The notes under the pieces are model-generated. The model did not search any database, was not told where the DNA came from, and saw only the letters and a program-made list of their open reading frames with translations. Source: Bin80 sp965207565 (lineage in GTDB: Bacteria > Bacteroidota > Rhodothermia > Rhodothermales > Bin80). Taken from it: DNA of 64,000 nucleotides. The stretch is taken from assembly GCA_965207565.1 (NCBI GenBank), contig CBDBMQ010000015.1:1-64000 (forward strand). Direction: 5' to 3'. The number at the start of each line of letters is the position of its first letter. The first letter of the stretch is position 1. Positions 53,310 through 62,987 of the stretch are shown here, one piece after another. The position numbers and the translations under genes were made by a program.

Positions 53310-54596
53310 TCAGGTTTTCTGTTTTTTCTTTCGGGCGGCGGGGAAGAGGATGTTATTCAGGATCAGGCGATAGCCCGGAGAGTTTGGATGTAGGCTCAAG
53401 TCCGTTGGAGGGTCCCCAACGTAGTGTTGGTAATCCTCTGGGTCATGGCCCCCATAAAACGTGAAAGTGCCTTGGCCGTAGGATCCATGTAAATATTTCA
53501 CCTCCTCGCGTTGTGGCACCTCTGCGAGGATGACCACATTTGGTTTCACGAAACGCTTCCTGAACGCGGTTGTCTGTCCGACAAAGCCGGCCACAGTTGC
53601 CACATGGTTCTGGGTCAGCATCGTAGGGACCGGGTCCCATTTTGCACTGAATTCAAACAAGGAGAAGTAGTCCAATACAGGGTTTTGGAGTTGTTGGGGC
53701 GGAGGTCCAGCATCGATATCAGAATGCTCATACTCGGCAGCATTGAAGCTTGGGCTAAAGTTGTGGAATGCTAAAGTAGCAGAGTAGTCCAGCTTGCTTC
53801 TAGCACCCGGGTCTACCGGGTCTCCATCGTATTCCGCCGGAACAATGTCCGTGATGAATGCTGACAGTGCTATATCGTACGTGTCTGTACCAGAGCACAT
53901 GGCAAACAGGAATCCGCCCTCGGATACATATTGCTTGATGGTTTGAGCAACTTCAAGTTTAAGGTGGCTCACCTTGCGATGACCGTGTCGATCTGCTGCC
54001 AATTCGGCTTCGCGTTGCTGCTCAATATACCAGGGCATATTCCGATACTGATAAAATTTACCATGCTGCCCCGTAAAATCTTCATGATGAAGGTGAAGCC
54101 AGTCATAGGTCGACAATCTGCCACCCAGAACGTCATCATCATAAATCATGTCGTACGGGACCTCGGCATATTTTAGGGCCAGGAGTACCGCGTCGTCCCA
54201 GGGAAGGGTTTGTTCTGGGGCATATACGGCAATCCGTGGCGGGGTTTCCAGTCGAACCAGTGCAGTATTTGCCCGATTACTTTCTACTTCCGCAATCAGC
54301 TGTGCGACCGTGGTTCCAGAAAGAATGTCATAAGTGATTCCACGAAGCGCGAGTTCATTCCGCAGCCCGGAAAAATCAGATACAAGGAACGCGCCTCCGC
54401 GGTAATTCAGTAGCCAATCGACAGGTTCTCCCCGCTGGAGTGCCCAGTAAACAACCCCATAAGCCTTTAGATGATCGGATTGGCTCACATCCATCGGCAC
54501 CAGTACATCTTGTAATGCACGGGCGGGGAGGGCAGTCAACAAAAGCAGCAGTGCACTGCTACAGAATCGTCGCACGAAGTACCCGTATGCGCTCAC
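53310..54596 (-). CDS. secreted conserved protein of unknown function (often labelled asparagine synthetase B in this phylum)
   Basis: About 428 residues with a signal peptide (YFVRRFCSSALLLLLTALPARALQ) followed by VLVPMDVSQSDHLKAYGVVYWALQRGEPVDWLLNYRGGAFLV. It continues with PRIAVYAPEQTLPWDDAVLLALKYAEVPYDMIYDDDVL and GGFLFAMCSGTDTYDIALSA. The C-terminal part contains GTFTFYGGHDPEDYQHYVGDPP and ends with lysines. The Rossmann-like segments and the phrase GGFLFAMC resemble glutamine-amidotransferase-like folds, but no asparagine synthetase motifs (N-terminal cysteine, SGGxDS) are present, so that label looks wrong. The start is uncertain: GTG at 54596 (used) or GTG at 54575, both inside the end of the TPR gene. 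A frame start at 54791 would overlap it by 230 bases and bury the signal peptide. Confidence 0.72.
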   Translation of the reverse strand: MSAYGYFVRRFCSSALLLLLTALPARALQDVLVPMDVSQSDHLKAYGVVYWALQRGEPVDWLLNYRGGAFLVSDFSGLRNELALRGITYDILSGTTVAQLIAEVESNRANTALVRLETPPRIAVYAPEQTLPWDDAVLLALKYAEVPYDMIYDDDVLGGRLSTYDWLHLHHEDFTGQHGKFYQYRNMPWYIEQQREAELAADRHGHRKVSHLKLEVAQTIKQYVSEGGFLFAMCSGTDTYDIALSAFITDIVPAEYDGDPVDPGARSKLDYSATLAFHNFSPSFNAAEYEHSDIDAGPPPQQLQNPVLDYFSLFEFSAKWDPVPTMLTQNHVATVAGFVGQTTAFRKRFVKPNVVILAEVPQREEVKYLHGSYGQGTFTFYGGHDPEDYQHYVGDPPTDLSLHPNSPGYRLILNNILFPAARKKKQKT

Positions 54597-56424
54597 GCAC
54601 CTTGTCGACCAGTAATGAGCCGGGGTACTGGGTGAGTAAGTCGGTGTAGGCCTGGAGTGCTCCGGCAGTGTCACCCTGAATCGTTTCAAGAATCTCAGCA
54701 TAATGAAAAAGGCTGCGATCACGCAGCGGACTTTCTGGATGTATGAGTGGGAATTCTCCGAATGCAATGAGGGCATCCTCTGACTGCCCATTCAACAAGA
54801 ATGCTTCTGCACGCAAAAACCTCGCCTCGTCTGCAATCGGATGAGCCCCCCATTGTGTCAGTATATCTTGTGTAATCAGCACGGTTTCATTCGCTTTTTG
54901 CTGGCGCAAAAGGAGCAGCGCTTGCGCATAGCTCAATAAAGCCTGGTTTGTGGAGTCAGGTTGGGGGCTTTCAAGAAGAAGAACGCGCAGCGCAATGGCG
55001 TCATTGGCCGTTTCTTTGTCTGTTTCGTCTCGAATATCGCGCAGCGTGGATTGCGCATCCATAAAGTCTCCCGTATAAAAATGGATCATTGCCTCCTCAA
55101 ATTTAGAGCGTGCAAACAATTCACCGCTCGTTCGCGCAGAAAGCTGTGCAAAGATAATTGCGGCCTGATCTAAATTTCCTTCGTCTATAGCAAGGCGTCC
55201 CAAATCAAACTGGGCCTGCTCACCAATAGGTGAATTCATATAGTGCGTAGCCAATTGTTGCAAGATCACTCGGGCAACGTCGCGATTGCGAAAGACATCC
55301 TGGTGCATAGCAGCAATCTGCGCCATCACCATCGGAACTTGCGGATGGCCTGGAAAATCCATCAGGAATCGTTCATAGGCTTCCAGAGATTTTTGATAAT
55401 CCCCCGGGGATTGATCTGCCCGCTCCGCTTGCAAACGATACATGTCGGCGATTCCCAGGCGTGCCTGTACGAAGATATCCTCTTCGGGATGTGTTTCGAG
55501 TACGGCCTGGAATGCGCTGCCTGCGACAGTAAACGCGCCTGCCTCGGCGGCCCGCAGGGCAAACTCGTAGATCCCCTGACCGCTTGATCCATGATCCTCC
55601 TCCATTGCTGTAATCTCTCTGTAGGCCTGCTCAAAATCACCACTCTCCTCATAAAGCCAGGCTAAAAGATCGCGCAGTTGCAATAGATCGGGCTGCGCCA
55701 AGACGCGTTCCTGAGTGACTCGAACCGCCACTTCCAAGGCTCCCTCCTGTTGCATATCGCGCCCAAGCCGCCCCCGAACATAGTTCAATTGCCGCGGGTT
55801 CAGTGCCAATAGATCCAGATATTCCTGGGTTGCAAATTCATGTTGCCCGGTTAGGCTGTACAGGTACGCAAGCTCTGCATGGAACAGGTTTTTATTCCCG
55901 ATCACTTGTCTGCCCTGCTTGAGTAAATCAGTGGCCTGAACCAACAGACGTACCCCGACCATGCTATTATAGGCGATTCGGTACGCAGTCTCTGTTTCAG
56001 AGGCGGATTCGACCAGCGAATACCAGGAATCCAGTGCTGCAGGTTCATCTCCACTGAGATATAACAGCTGTGCACGCTCCGCCGCAAGTGGCAGCTTCTG
56101 ATTTTCTTCGCTGCGGGCGATCTCCTCATCAAGCAGCAAAATGGCTTCTTGATATTGTTTGGTGCTGGTATAAGCTTCCTTGAGTTTGTCAAAGAAGATT
56201 TTGTGCTCAGGATATTCATCTCGCAACTCGCGCAAGACTGCAATGGCCCGATCAAACTGCATCCCCCGCAAATATCCCAGTGCGAGTTGATATCGGGAGG
56301 CGGCATTGCCTTCAAGCTGCTCTTCTTCAGAAGTCGGGCGGCTTCGGTCTGCACGTTGAGGCTGGGCCAGAACTACGCTAGTCAAGGCACACATGCACAG
56401 CCAGTAAATAAAAAGGAGACGCAT
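54559..56424 (-). CDS. secreted TPR-repeat protein
   Basis: A 621-residue exported protein (signal MRLLFIYWLCMCALTSVVLAQ) composed largely of tetratricopeptide repeats. Examples are ASRYQLALGYLRGMQFDRAIAVLRELRDEYPEH, YQEAILLLDEEIARSEEN, EAYERFLMDFPGHPQ and LQAYTDLLTQYPGSLLVDKVRERI. It resembles the periplasmic scaffolds common in Bacteroidota and the BamD/YbgF-type helical repeats. The ATG at 56424 was chosen; the codon before it is a TTG. It heads the seven-gene minus-strand run and diverges from dxr with 80 bases between, a likely bidirectional promoter region. Partners are unknown. Confidence 0.85.
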   Translation of the reverse strand: MRLLFIYWLCMCALTSVVLAQPQRADRSRPTSEEEQLEGNAASRYQLALGYLRGMQFDRAIAVLRELRDEYPEHKIFFDKLKEAYTSTKQYQEAILLLDEEIARSEENQKLPLAAERAQLLYLSGDEPAALDSWYSLVESASETETAYRIAYNSMVGVRLLVQATDLLKQGRQVIGNKNLFHAELAYLYSLTGQHEFATQEYLDLLALNPRQLNYVRGRLGRDMQQEGALEVAVRVTQERVLAQPDLLQLRDLLAWLYEESGDFEQAYREITAMEEDHGSSGQGIYEFALRAAEAGAFTVAGSAFQAVLETHPEEDIFVQARLGIADMYRLQAERADQSPGDYQKSLEAYERFLMDFPGHPQVPMVMAQIAAMHQDVFRNRDVARVILQQLATHYMNSPIGEQAQFDLGRLAIDEGNLDQAAIIFAQLSARTSGELFARSKFEEAMIHFYTGDFMDAQSTLRDIRDETDKETANDAIALRVLLLESPQPDSTNQALLSYAQALLLLRQQKANETVLITQDILTQWGAHPIADEARFLRAEAFLLNGQSEDALIAFGEFPLIHPESPLRDRSLFHYAEILETIQGDTAGALQAYTDLLTQYPGSLLVDKVRERIRVLRATIL

Positions 56425-56504
56425 CAAAGCCGTGAACTCGTAAGTGTCAAGAGAGTGCTAGGCCGTATTTTAGGACACTCCAAGATAAGAGGAATCACAG
56501 ATTA

Positions 56505-57683
56505 ATGAACGAACGGCAGCGTAGTGTCAGTATTGTAGGCTCGACTGGATCCATAGGAACGCAGTGCCTGGACATTGTTCGGAGGCATCCGGAGCGACTA
56601 CGTGTGGTAGCACTCTCGGCCAATCGAAGTATAGATCTTTTAGTGAGCCAGGCTCATGAGTTTTCTCCTGATGTTGTTGCCGTGGCGGATGAATCCAGGG
56701 TTCCAGAACTTCGGAAAAAACTCCAAGACACGGGGATTCAGGTACTGGAAGGCGAGGAGGGAGTATGCAGGTGTGCAATGCTCCCGGAAGCGGATATTGT
56801 GCTGGGAGCTGCCACGGGAATTGCGGGACTGAAGTCGGTCTTATCTGCTTTGACAGCGGGGAAGATACTGGCGCTGGCGAACAAGGAAACCCTGGTTGCT
56901 GCGGGGAATCTCGCAATGGAAGCTGCCCGTGCCCATAACGCCACGATCATCCCCGTTGATAGCGAGCACTCTGCGGTGTTCCAATGTTTGGAAGATGGTG
57001 GGATCAATAATGTAGAAAAAATCCTGCTCACTGCCTCTGGAGGTCCTTTCTGGAAGAGTGCGCCCCATACACTTGGCAAAATCACTCCACAGGAAGCACT
57101 CAAACATCCCAACTGGAGTATGGGCCCCAAAGTGACCATTGACTCGGCCACGATGATGAATAAGGGGCTGGAGGTAATTGAAGCCTATTGGCTGTTTGAG
57201 CTTACAGAGAAACAGATCGATATTGTAGTCCATCCACAGTCCATCATCCACTCCATGGTATTGTTCAAAGATGGATCGGTGAAAGCGCAACTCAGCTTAC
57301 CGGATATGAGGCTACCGATTCAGTATGCACTAAGTTACCCGAGCCGGTGGCCACTCCCCGAAGGCCGTATAGATTGGACTCGCTCCCAGTCGCTGGACTT
57401 CCATCCACCCGACCTGAAAAAATTTCCCTGTTTACGTCTGGCGATGGAAGCCTTGGAGGCGGGAGGGAATGCATCCGCCGTTTTAAATGCTGCCAATGAA
57501 GCTGCCGTAGATCTTTTTTTGAAAGAAAAGCTCAGCTTTATGGGGATCCCGCATATGATCGAAAGGGCACTCAGCGAGCTGTCTGGCCCGGTTTTGAGCA
57601 CGTATGAGGAAGTAGTACATGTGGATCAGGTTACCCGCCGCTACGTGTTGGACTCTGTCGGACGGAACACCTTCACGCTGTGA
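56505..57683 (+). CDS. dxr: 1-deoxy-D-xylulose 5-phosphate reductoisomerase
   Basis: A 392-residue enzyme of the MEP isoprenoid pathway, converting DXP to MEP with NADPH. The NADPH loop is GSTGSIG at 12-18. Metal ligands are D152 and E154 in VDSEHSAVFQ and E223 in MMNKGLEVIEA, and the flexible active-site loop holds HPNWSMGPKVTIDSATM. Length and motif spacing are normal. It is followed after 38 bases by rseP, the dxr-rseP-bamA-skp order seen in many Gram-negative bacteria. Confidence 0.97.
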   Translation: MNERQRSVSIVGSTGSIGTQCLDIVRRHPERLRVVALSANRSIDLLVSQAHEFSPDVVAVADESRVPELRKKLQDTGIQVLEGEEGVCRCAMLPEADIVLGAATGIAGLKSVLSALTAGKILALANKETLVAAGNLAMEAARAHNATIIPVDSEHSAVFQCLEDGGINNVEKILLTASGGPFWKSAPHTLGKITPQEALKHPNWSMGPKVTIDSATMMNKGLEVIEAYWLFELTEKQIDIVVHPQSIIHSMVLFKDGSVKAQLSLPDMRLPIQYALSYPSRWPLPEGRIDWTRSQSLDFHPPDLKKFPCLRLAMEALEAGGNASAVLNAANEAAVDLFLKEKLSFMGIPHMIERALSELSGPVLSTYEEVVHVDQVTRRYVLDSVGRNTFTL

Positions 57684-57721
57684 AGTATACCGTAGCCGAA
57701 CAATAATCGTTGGTGTTACCT

Positions 57722-59131
57722 GTGAGTATTCTTTGGATTCTTTTCACATTTATCCCGGCCCTGATGATTCTCGTGTTTGTACACGAGTTGGGTCATTTCT
57801 GGGCAGCACGGGCATTCGGTATGCGGGTGGATCGCTTTTCGATTGGATTCCCCCCGAATATATTAAAGAAGCGTTTTGGTCAGACGGAGTATGTTCTTGG
57901 ACTAACCCCGCTTGGGGGTTACGTCAAAATTGCCGGCATGGTGGACGAAAGTCTGGATACAGACTTCAAGGACGAGGAGCCGCAACCCGATGAATTCCGA
58001 TCAAAGCCTCTTTGGCAGCGCATGATTGTCATCAGCGCAGGCGTGATCATGAACATGATTCTGGCTTGCGTCATCTTTTTTGCGCTCACCTGGGCGTTTG
58101 GGGCTAGCCATATCGCGCATACGGAAGATGGGACCATCTTTGTCGCGGACAGCTCGGTTGCGTCCGTTGATATTGGGATGCAGACTGGAGACCGCCTCCT
58201 CGCAATTGGGGAGCATACCTACGAGCCGGATGGCCCTGCCATATCTCTAAATTCACTCCTGGCGGATGAACTCATGTTTGAAGTGGAGCGGGATAACCGG
58301 ATTCTGACGCTTCCGGCACCAGGAAACCTGATGACTCGAATCCAGGAACTGCCCGCCGGGGGGCTCTATGGATTGGGGATCTATACCTGGCCCAGTACGC
58401 TTGGATCCGTTGATGAAGGAATGCCTGCGGAAGCGGCTGGATTGCAGGTTGGTGACCGGATCACCGCCGTGAACCAAACCCCTGTGAAGTACTGGCTGGA
58501 GTTGATTAATCATGTTGGGAATTCGGGCGGAGATTCGCTTCTGGTTGCATGGGAGCGGGATGAGGGGCAGCGCTCGGTTGCATATGAGGCCGTGGTGGTG
58601 CCGGTCATGAATCCGAGTTGTAATTATGTGGTTGGGATCGGGATCGCACAGACGCAGATTGATTACGGACCGATCAAGTCAGCGGGGATTGGACTGTCGG
58701 ACACCTGGGACAACACACAGGCGATCACCACCAGTTTATGGCGGATCGCCGCAGGCAAGGAGAGTGTTCGGGATAACCTGGGTGGGCCGGTGATGGTAGC
58801 GAATGTGATTGGAGAGGCGGCAAGCAGCGGAGCACGCCCATTTTGGTATATCGTGGCCATGCTTTCAATCACGCTGGCAATTGTGAATATTCTGCCGATT
58901 CCCGTTTTAGATGGGGGGCATCTAATGTTTCTCTTTTATGAGTTGATCGTTCGCAGGGAGCCGCCTCTCAAAGTGCGAATTTTCCTGCAACAGGCGGGGA
59001 TGATCCTATTATTGATCTTGATGGCATTCCTGATTACCAATGATGTCATCCGGGCATTCAGTTCCAGTGGCAATGAAACCAGTAAAGTAGAGCCTGTAGT
59101 CTGTCAGGTTGATGAAGCCGAAGCAGAGTAA
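57722..59131 (+). CDS. rseP: RseP-family site-2 intramembrane zinc metalloprotease
   Basis: A 469-residue M50 protease cutting membrane-bound regulators such as anti-sigma factors. The zinc site is H21-E22-L-G-H25 in the first membrane span, with the third ligand D397 in PVLDGGHLMFLFYE. A degenerate and a clear PDZ domain lie between (the latter MPAEAAGLQVGDRITAVNQTPV near 230-265). C-terminal spans include GMILLLILMAFLITNDVI. The start codon is uncertain: GTG 57722 (VSILWIL, used), GTG 57713 or TTG 57710. It lies 38 bases after dxr and 131 before bamA. Confidence 0.93.
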   Translation: MSILWILFTFIPALMILVFVHELGHFWAARAFGMRVDRFSIGFPPNILKKRFGQTEYVLGLTPLGGYVKIAGMVDESLDTDFKDEEPQPDEFRSKPLWQRMIVISAGVIMNMILACVIFFALTWAFGASHIAHTEDGTIFVADSSVASVDIGMQTGDRLLAIGEHTYEPDGPAISLNSLLADELMFEVERDNRILTLPAPGNLMTRIQELPAGGLYGLGIYTWPSTLGSVDEGMPAEAAGLQVGDRITAVNQTPVKYWLELINHVGNSGGDSLLVAWERDEGQRSVAYEAVVVPVMNPSCNYVVGIGIAQTQIDYGPIKSAGIGLSDTWDNTQAITTSLWRIAAGKESVRDNLGGPVMVANVIGEAASSGARPFWYIVAMLSITLAIVNILPIPVLDGGHLMFLFYELIVRREPPLKVRIFLQQAGMILLLILMAFLITNDVIRAFSSSGNETSKVEPVVCQVDEAEAE

Positions 59132-59262
59132 CTGATGCCATAAGCGATTTGTACGAACGGGCAGATTTTCTTCGTTTATGGGTAGTGCAGAAACAAGAAT
59201 CCTATCAAAGGGGTTCCATAGGACTGCGCTACAATACTCTCATTCCTTTTGATCGAATCGTG

Positions 59263-61767
59263 ATGCGCATCATACTCTTGCTATCCATTTTAACTGTCGG
59301 TGTCAATGCCGTGGCGGCCCAGGGGCTTTCTGGAAGCTCGTTGGCCAGTAATCGCTTCTCTGTTCCTGAAGAACTTGAGATTCTGGGGATCTCTGTGGAG
59401 GGAGTCGAGGCGGAAACCATGCAAAGCTTTGCGATCCGAAGCAGTGGGTTGGCGGTGGGGCAAACCGTGGTTCTGCCGGGGGATCCTGCGATCTCCGAAG
59501 CGATACGGAGCATTTACAGATTGCGTGTGTTCTCGGATGTAAAAATCGTAGAGGAGCGTCGGGCAGGCAATGGTGTTTTTCTGCTAATTCAGCTTACAGA
59601 AGAGCCGCAATTAGCAGAGTTTACATTCTCAGGAATTAAAAAGAAGGATCGGCGGAAGCTTGAGGATAAGGTCACACTGTTCAAGGGAACACGTATTCGG
59701 CCCGCGGACTTGGAGCGATCCAAACAGGTGATCAAAGAGCATTTTGCAGAGAAAGGATTCCTGCTTGCAGAGGTGGAGGTGAATCGGACTCCAGGCCCCG
59801 AAAATACGGTCAACCTTGAGTTTGCAATTGATCGGGGAGAGAAGGTGAGAATCCAGGAAGTTTTAGTCTCAGGAAATGAAAATATTAGCAGCCGATCCGT
59901 ACGCCGGAAGCTTAAAAAGACAAAACCCAGACGTTCAATTTTCTTTTGGCGCAAAGCTCGGTTTGACCGGATGCTCTATGAGGAGGACAAGCTAAACCTC
60001 ATCAATCACTTTAATTCAAAAGGATACTACGATGCCAGAGTGCTAAGGGACTCTGTATGGCTGGATACCTCAGGGGAAAAGCCGGGGATGGTTGTATCCC
60101 TCGAGCTTCGTGAAGGACCGCAGTATCATGTAAGAAACGTGGAGTGGGAAGGAAATACGATCTATCCTGATGAAGTATTATCGTCTGCTTTAGGGGTAGA
60201 GCCGGGGGATGTTTACAACTCCGAACAGATTGAGCAAAACCTGCACGGCAATCAGGCGAGCAGCGATGTATCAAGTCTGTACATGAACCGGGGGCACATG
60301 CTCTTTCGTGTAGAGCCTGAAGTACGGGTCCTGGAGGGAGATTCGCTGGATCTATACTATGATCTCTACGAGGGAGATATTTTCAGTTTTGGGGAGATCA
60401 CCATCGCCGGAAACGACAAGACCAAAGAGCACGTTGTGCGACGGGAGTTATATACCATCCCGGGGCAGACATTCAGCAGGGAGTTGATCCAGGAGACGAT
60501 CCGAAGATTATCCCAGTTGAAATACTTCGATCAGGAAAAGCTCGGGGCAGGGCCCTCTATTGATCTGGACCAGGAAGAAAAGGAAGTGAACCTAATCTAC
60601 AACCTTGAAGAGGTCGGCAGTGATCAGTTGGAGCTTAGTGGCACGTATGGGCGGTGGGGAGTAATTTTAATGCTGCGCTTCGGGTTCAACAATTTCAGTG
60701 CACAGGATTTCTTTAAAGCCGGTGCTTGGCGGCCGTTACCTTCCGGGGATGGACAGCAGCTCTCTGTCAGCCTTCAGACCAGTGGGCGGCAATACCAAAG
60801 CTATTCCCTGGGTTTTACCGAGCCTTGGTTGCGAGGCAGGCCTACCCCGGTTGGCTTTCAGGTATCGCACTCAAGATTTAGTGGGTTGGGGTTCTACGGG
60901 TACGGCAGCGTCTTCGGTGAAGATGATGAGGATGACAATGATCTTGGGTTTGCAAATACCAATGCGCGTATCTTCTATGAACAGCGGCTGAAGTGGCCGG
61001 ATGATAAGTTCAGTGCCAGCACCTCCTTGGGTTATCAGTTCTATTCAAACCGGAACTATACGTCAGTTCTTCCACTTGGACGGAGTCAGCAGGTGACGGT
61101 GCGTCAGGCGTTGTCACGGAGTTCCGTGGATCATCCAGTCTTTCCCACGGCAGGCTCGACATTTCTGCTTTCAGGGGAGTTGGCACTGCCGGTGTCGGAC
61201 TTTATACAGTATCACAAATGGAAGCTCACCACGAGTTGGAATGTGCCGATCTTGAGGAAGCTCACCACGAGTTTTTCAGCAGACTTTGGTTATATCGGCT
61301 CACTCACCGGCGGGGATGTGCTTTTTGAACGCTATGTTGTTGGTGGGTCACCCTTTGATGTCCAGGGATATCGAAACAATTTCGGGAAAGACATTATCTA
61401 CATGCGTGGGTATCCAGCCCGGGTGCTTGGCCCTCGTCGCGGTGAGGAAGCGGTGGGTGGTCGTGTATTGAATAAATTCACGTCGGAGTTGCGGCTACTT
61501 GCCGTTCAAACTCCACAACTCACCGCAGCACCCTATCTCTTTATGGACGCCGCCAATACCTGGGATACGTTTCAGACGTACAATCCTAGGCAACTTTATC
61601 GCTCGGCTGGTGTAGGCGCACGTTTATTCCTGCCGATATTGGGAATGCTGGAAATTGCATATGGGTATAATTTTGATGAGTTTGCACCAATCTCGGGTCA
61701 ACAATCAAATCATGATGGCTCAAAAAAGTGGTTTTTCCAGTTTACGCTTGGCCAGGGGTTCAATTAG
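59263..61767 (+). CDS. bamA: outer-membrane protein assembly factor BamA
   Basis: An 834-residue Omp85 protein inserting beta-barrels into the outer membrane. A signal peptide (MRIILLLSILTVGVNAVAAQ) is followed by POTRA repeats (for example LAEFTFSGIKKKDRRKLEDKV, RIQEVLVSGNENISSRSVRRKL and FGEITIAGNDKTKEHVVRREL). The C-terminal 16-strand barrel carries the conserved lid-loop motif YMRGYPARVLGPR. An acidic insert (GEDDEDDND) occurs in a barrel loop. The ATG at 59263 was preferred over 59149 because the signal peptide starts there. It ends in GQGFN, not the usual terminal aromatic. Confidence 0.95.
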   Translation: MRIILLLSILTVGVNAVAAQGLSGSSLASNRFSVPEELEILGISVEGVEAETMQSFAIRSSGLAVGQTVVLPGDPAISEAIRSIYRLRVFSDVKIVEERRAGNGVFLLIQLTEEPQLAEFTFSGIKKKDRRKLEDKVTLFKGTRIRPADLERSKQVIKEHFAEKGFLLAEVEVNRTPGPENTVNLEFAIDRGEKVRIQEVLVSGNENISSRSVRRKLKKTKPRRSIFFWRKARFDRMLYEEDKLNLINHFNSKGYYDARVLRDSVWLDTSGEKPGMVVSLELREGPQYHVRNVEWEGNTIYPDEVLSSALGVEPGDVYNSEQIEQNLHGNQASSDVSSLYMNRGHMLFRVEPEVRVLEGDSLDLYYDLYEGDIFSFGEITIAGNDKTKEHVVRRELYTIPGQTFSRELIQETIRRLSQLKYFDQEKLGAGPSIDLDQEEKEVNLIYNLEEVGSDQLELSGTYGRWGVILMLRFGFNNFSAQDFFKAGAWRPLPSGDGQQLSVSLQTSGRQYQSYSLGFTEPWLRGRPTPVGFQVSHSRFSGLGFYGYGSVFGEDDEDDNDLGFANTNARIFYEQRLKWPDDKFSASTSLGYQFYSNRNYTSVLPLGRSQQVTVRQALSRSSVDHPVFPTAGSTFLLSGELALPVSDFIQYHKWKLTTSWNVPILRKLTTSFSADFGYIGSLTGGDVLFERYVVGGSPFDVQGYRNNFGKDIIYMRGYPARVLGPRRGEEAVGGRVLNKFTSELRLLAVQTPQLTAAPYLFMDAANTWDTFQTYNPRQLYRSAGVGARLFLPILGMLEIAYGYNFDEFAPISGQQSNHDGSKKWFFQFTLGQGFN

Positions 61768-61791
61768 ATTCATGTACAAACCGTCACACGT

Positions 61792-62331
61792 ATGAGAATG
61801 CTACTGAGTTTCGGGTTGTTTTTCGTATGGACCGCTACTGTGGTTCTTGCGCAGCAGAAAATCGCCTATGTTGATTCGGATTTGATTTATGAAAATTATC
61901 CAGAGTTCTCAACAGCGCGGCAGTCTCTGGACCGGGTTGCCGAGCAATGGGAGCAGGATCTCGCCGAGCGTCAAGATCGACTGGATGAGATGTTTCAGGA
62001 GTATCAGGCACGGGAACTGTTATACACTGCTGAGTCACGTCAGCAAAAACAAAATGAAATCATTGCAGCGGAAGAAGAACTGGATCGTTTGCGGCGGCAA
62101 TATTTCGGACCGGAAGGTCAGTTATTTGAGCAGCAGCAGCAGATCCTGCGTCCGATTCAGGAAAAAGTCCTGATCGCGATTGAGGAGGTGGCGGAAGCGG
62201 AGGGCTATGATTATGTATTTGATCTGGGCGGTGATTTTGTTTTTCTCTACACTAATGAAAAGCTCAACATTACGGATCTCGTTCTCGAGGAGTTGGGCAT
62301 TGATATTACCCGCGCCTCTCTTGGGCGGTAA
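61792..62331 (+). CDS. periplasmic chaperone Skp/OmpH, first copy
   Basis: A 179-residue protein: signal peptide MRMLLSFGLFFVWTATVVLAQ, then QKIAYVDSDLIYENYPEF, the conserved first strand and helix of Skp. A long charged coiled coil follows (residues 45-120, EQWEQDLAERQDRLDEMFQEY) and a closing strand region (EAEGYDYVFDLGGDFVFLYTNEKLNITDLVLEELG). Skp holds unfolded outer-membrane proteins for BamA, the gene 24 bases upstream. The next gene is a second copy. Confidence 0.92.
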   Translation: MRMLLSFGLFFVWTATVVLAQQKIAYVDSDLIYENYPEFSTARQSLDRVAEQWEQDLAERQDRLDEMFQEYQARELLYTAESRQQKQNEIIAAEEELDRLRRQYFGPEGQLFEQQQQILRPIQEKVLIAIEEVAEAEGYDYVFDLGGDFVFLYTNEKLNITDLVLEELGIDITRASLGR

Positions 62332-62358
62332 GCTTCACACTTTAACTTAAATAATTCT

Positions 62359-62943
62359 ATGCGACTCTTTTCGCTTAAACGCAGCGCCGGTTATCTTCTC
62401 GCTGTGTCATTTCTTGGTTTTGCAACTGCTGCACAGGCACAACAGCTTCCAGCCCTGCGGATTGGCTACACGGATCATGAGGTACTGATTTCGAATATGC
62501 CCCAAACTCGAACGATTCAGGAGGAACTGCAGGCGGAGTTGGAAAGTGGACAACGGATTCTTCAAAGTATGCAGGAGGATCTCGCCGGTAAGGTGGATCG
62601 TTATCAAAAGCAGCAGGCACTATTATCAGAGGAACGCCGACAGGAGCGTCAGCAGGAACTGATTGGCTTGGAGGAGGAACTCCGCAATAAAGCTGCAGAG
62701 CTGGAACAGGACCTCGTACAGCGTGAGCTGGACCTCATGGGACCAATCTACCAGCAGGTCGATACAGCAATCCAAACGGTTGCAGCTGAGAAAAATCTTG
62801 ATCTCGTCCTTCGCACTCAGGCAGGACCAGCACAGCCGATCTTGCTCTATGCGAACGAAGATCGGATTACGGATATTACTCTTGAGGTTGCTCGGGAGTT
62901 AGGGATTGATGTTGATGCGGCGATGCAGTCTGCAGGCAACTAA
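62359..62943 (+). CDS. periplasmic chaperone Skp/OmpH, second copy
   Basis: A 194-residue paralogue with signal peptide (LLAVSFLGFATAAQAQQ), first-strand motif LRIGYTDHEVLISNMPQT, a long coiled coil (EELQAELESGQRILQSMQEDL, then QERQQELIGLEEELRNKAAE) and closing region NLDLVLRTQAGPAQPILLYANEDRITDITLEVARELG. It is 27 bases after the first copy. The two differ in sequence by far more than a recent duplication would, so mixed trimers or distinct clients are possible. Confidence 0.92.
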   Translation: MRLFSLKRSAGYLLAVSFLGFATAAQAQQLPALRIGYTDHEVLISNMPQTRTIQEELQAELESGQRILQSMQEDLAGKVDRYQKQQALLSEERRQERQQELIGLEEELRNKAAELEQDLVQRELDLMGPIYQQVDTAIQTVAAEKNLDLVLRTQAGPAQPILLYANEDRITDITLEVARELGIDVDAAMQSAGN

Positions 62944-62987
62944 CGTGCCTTTGCAAATCGCCTCCAATGAAATAGACCACCATTTTC

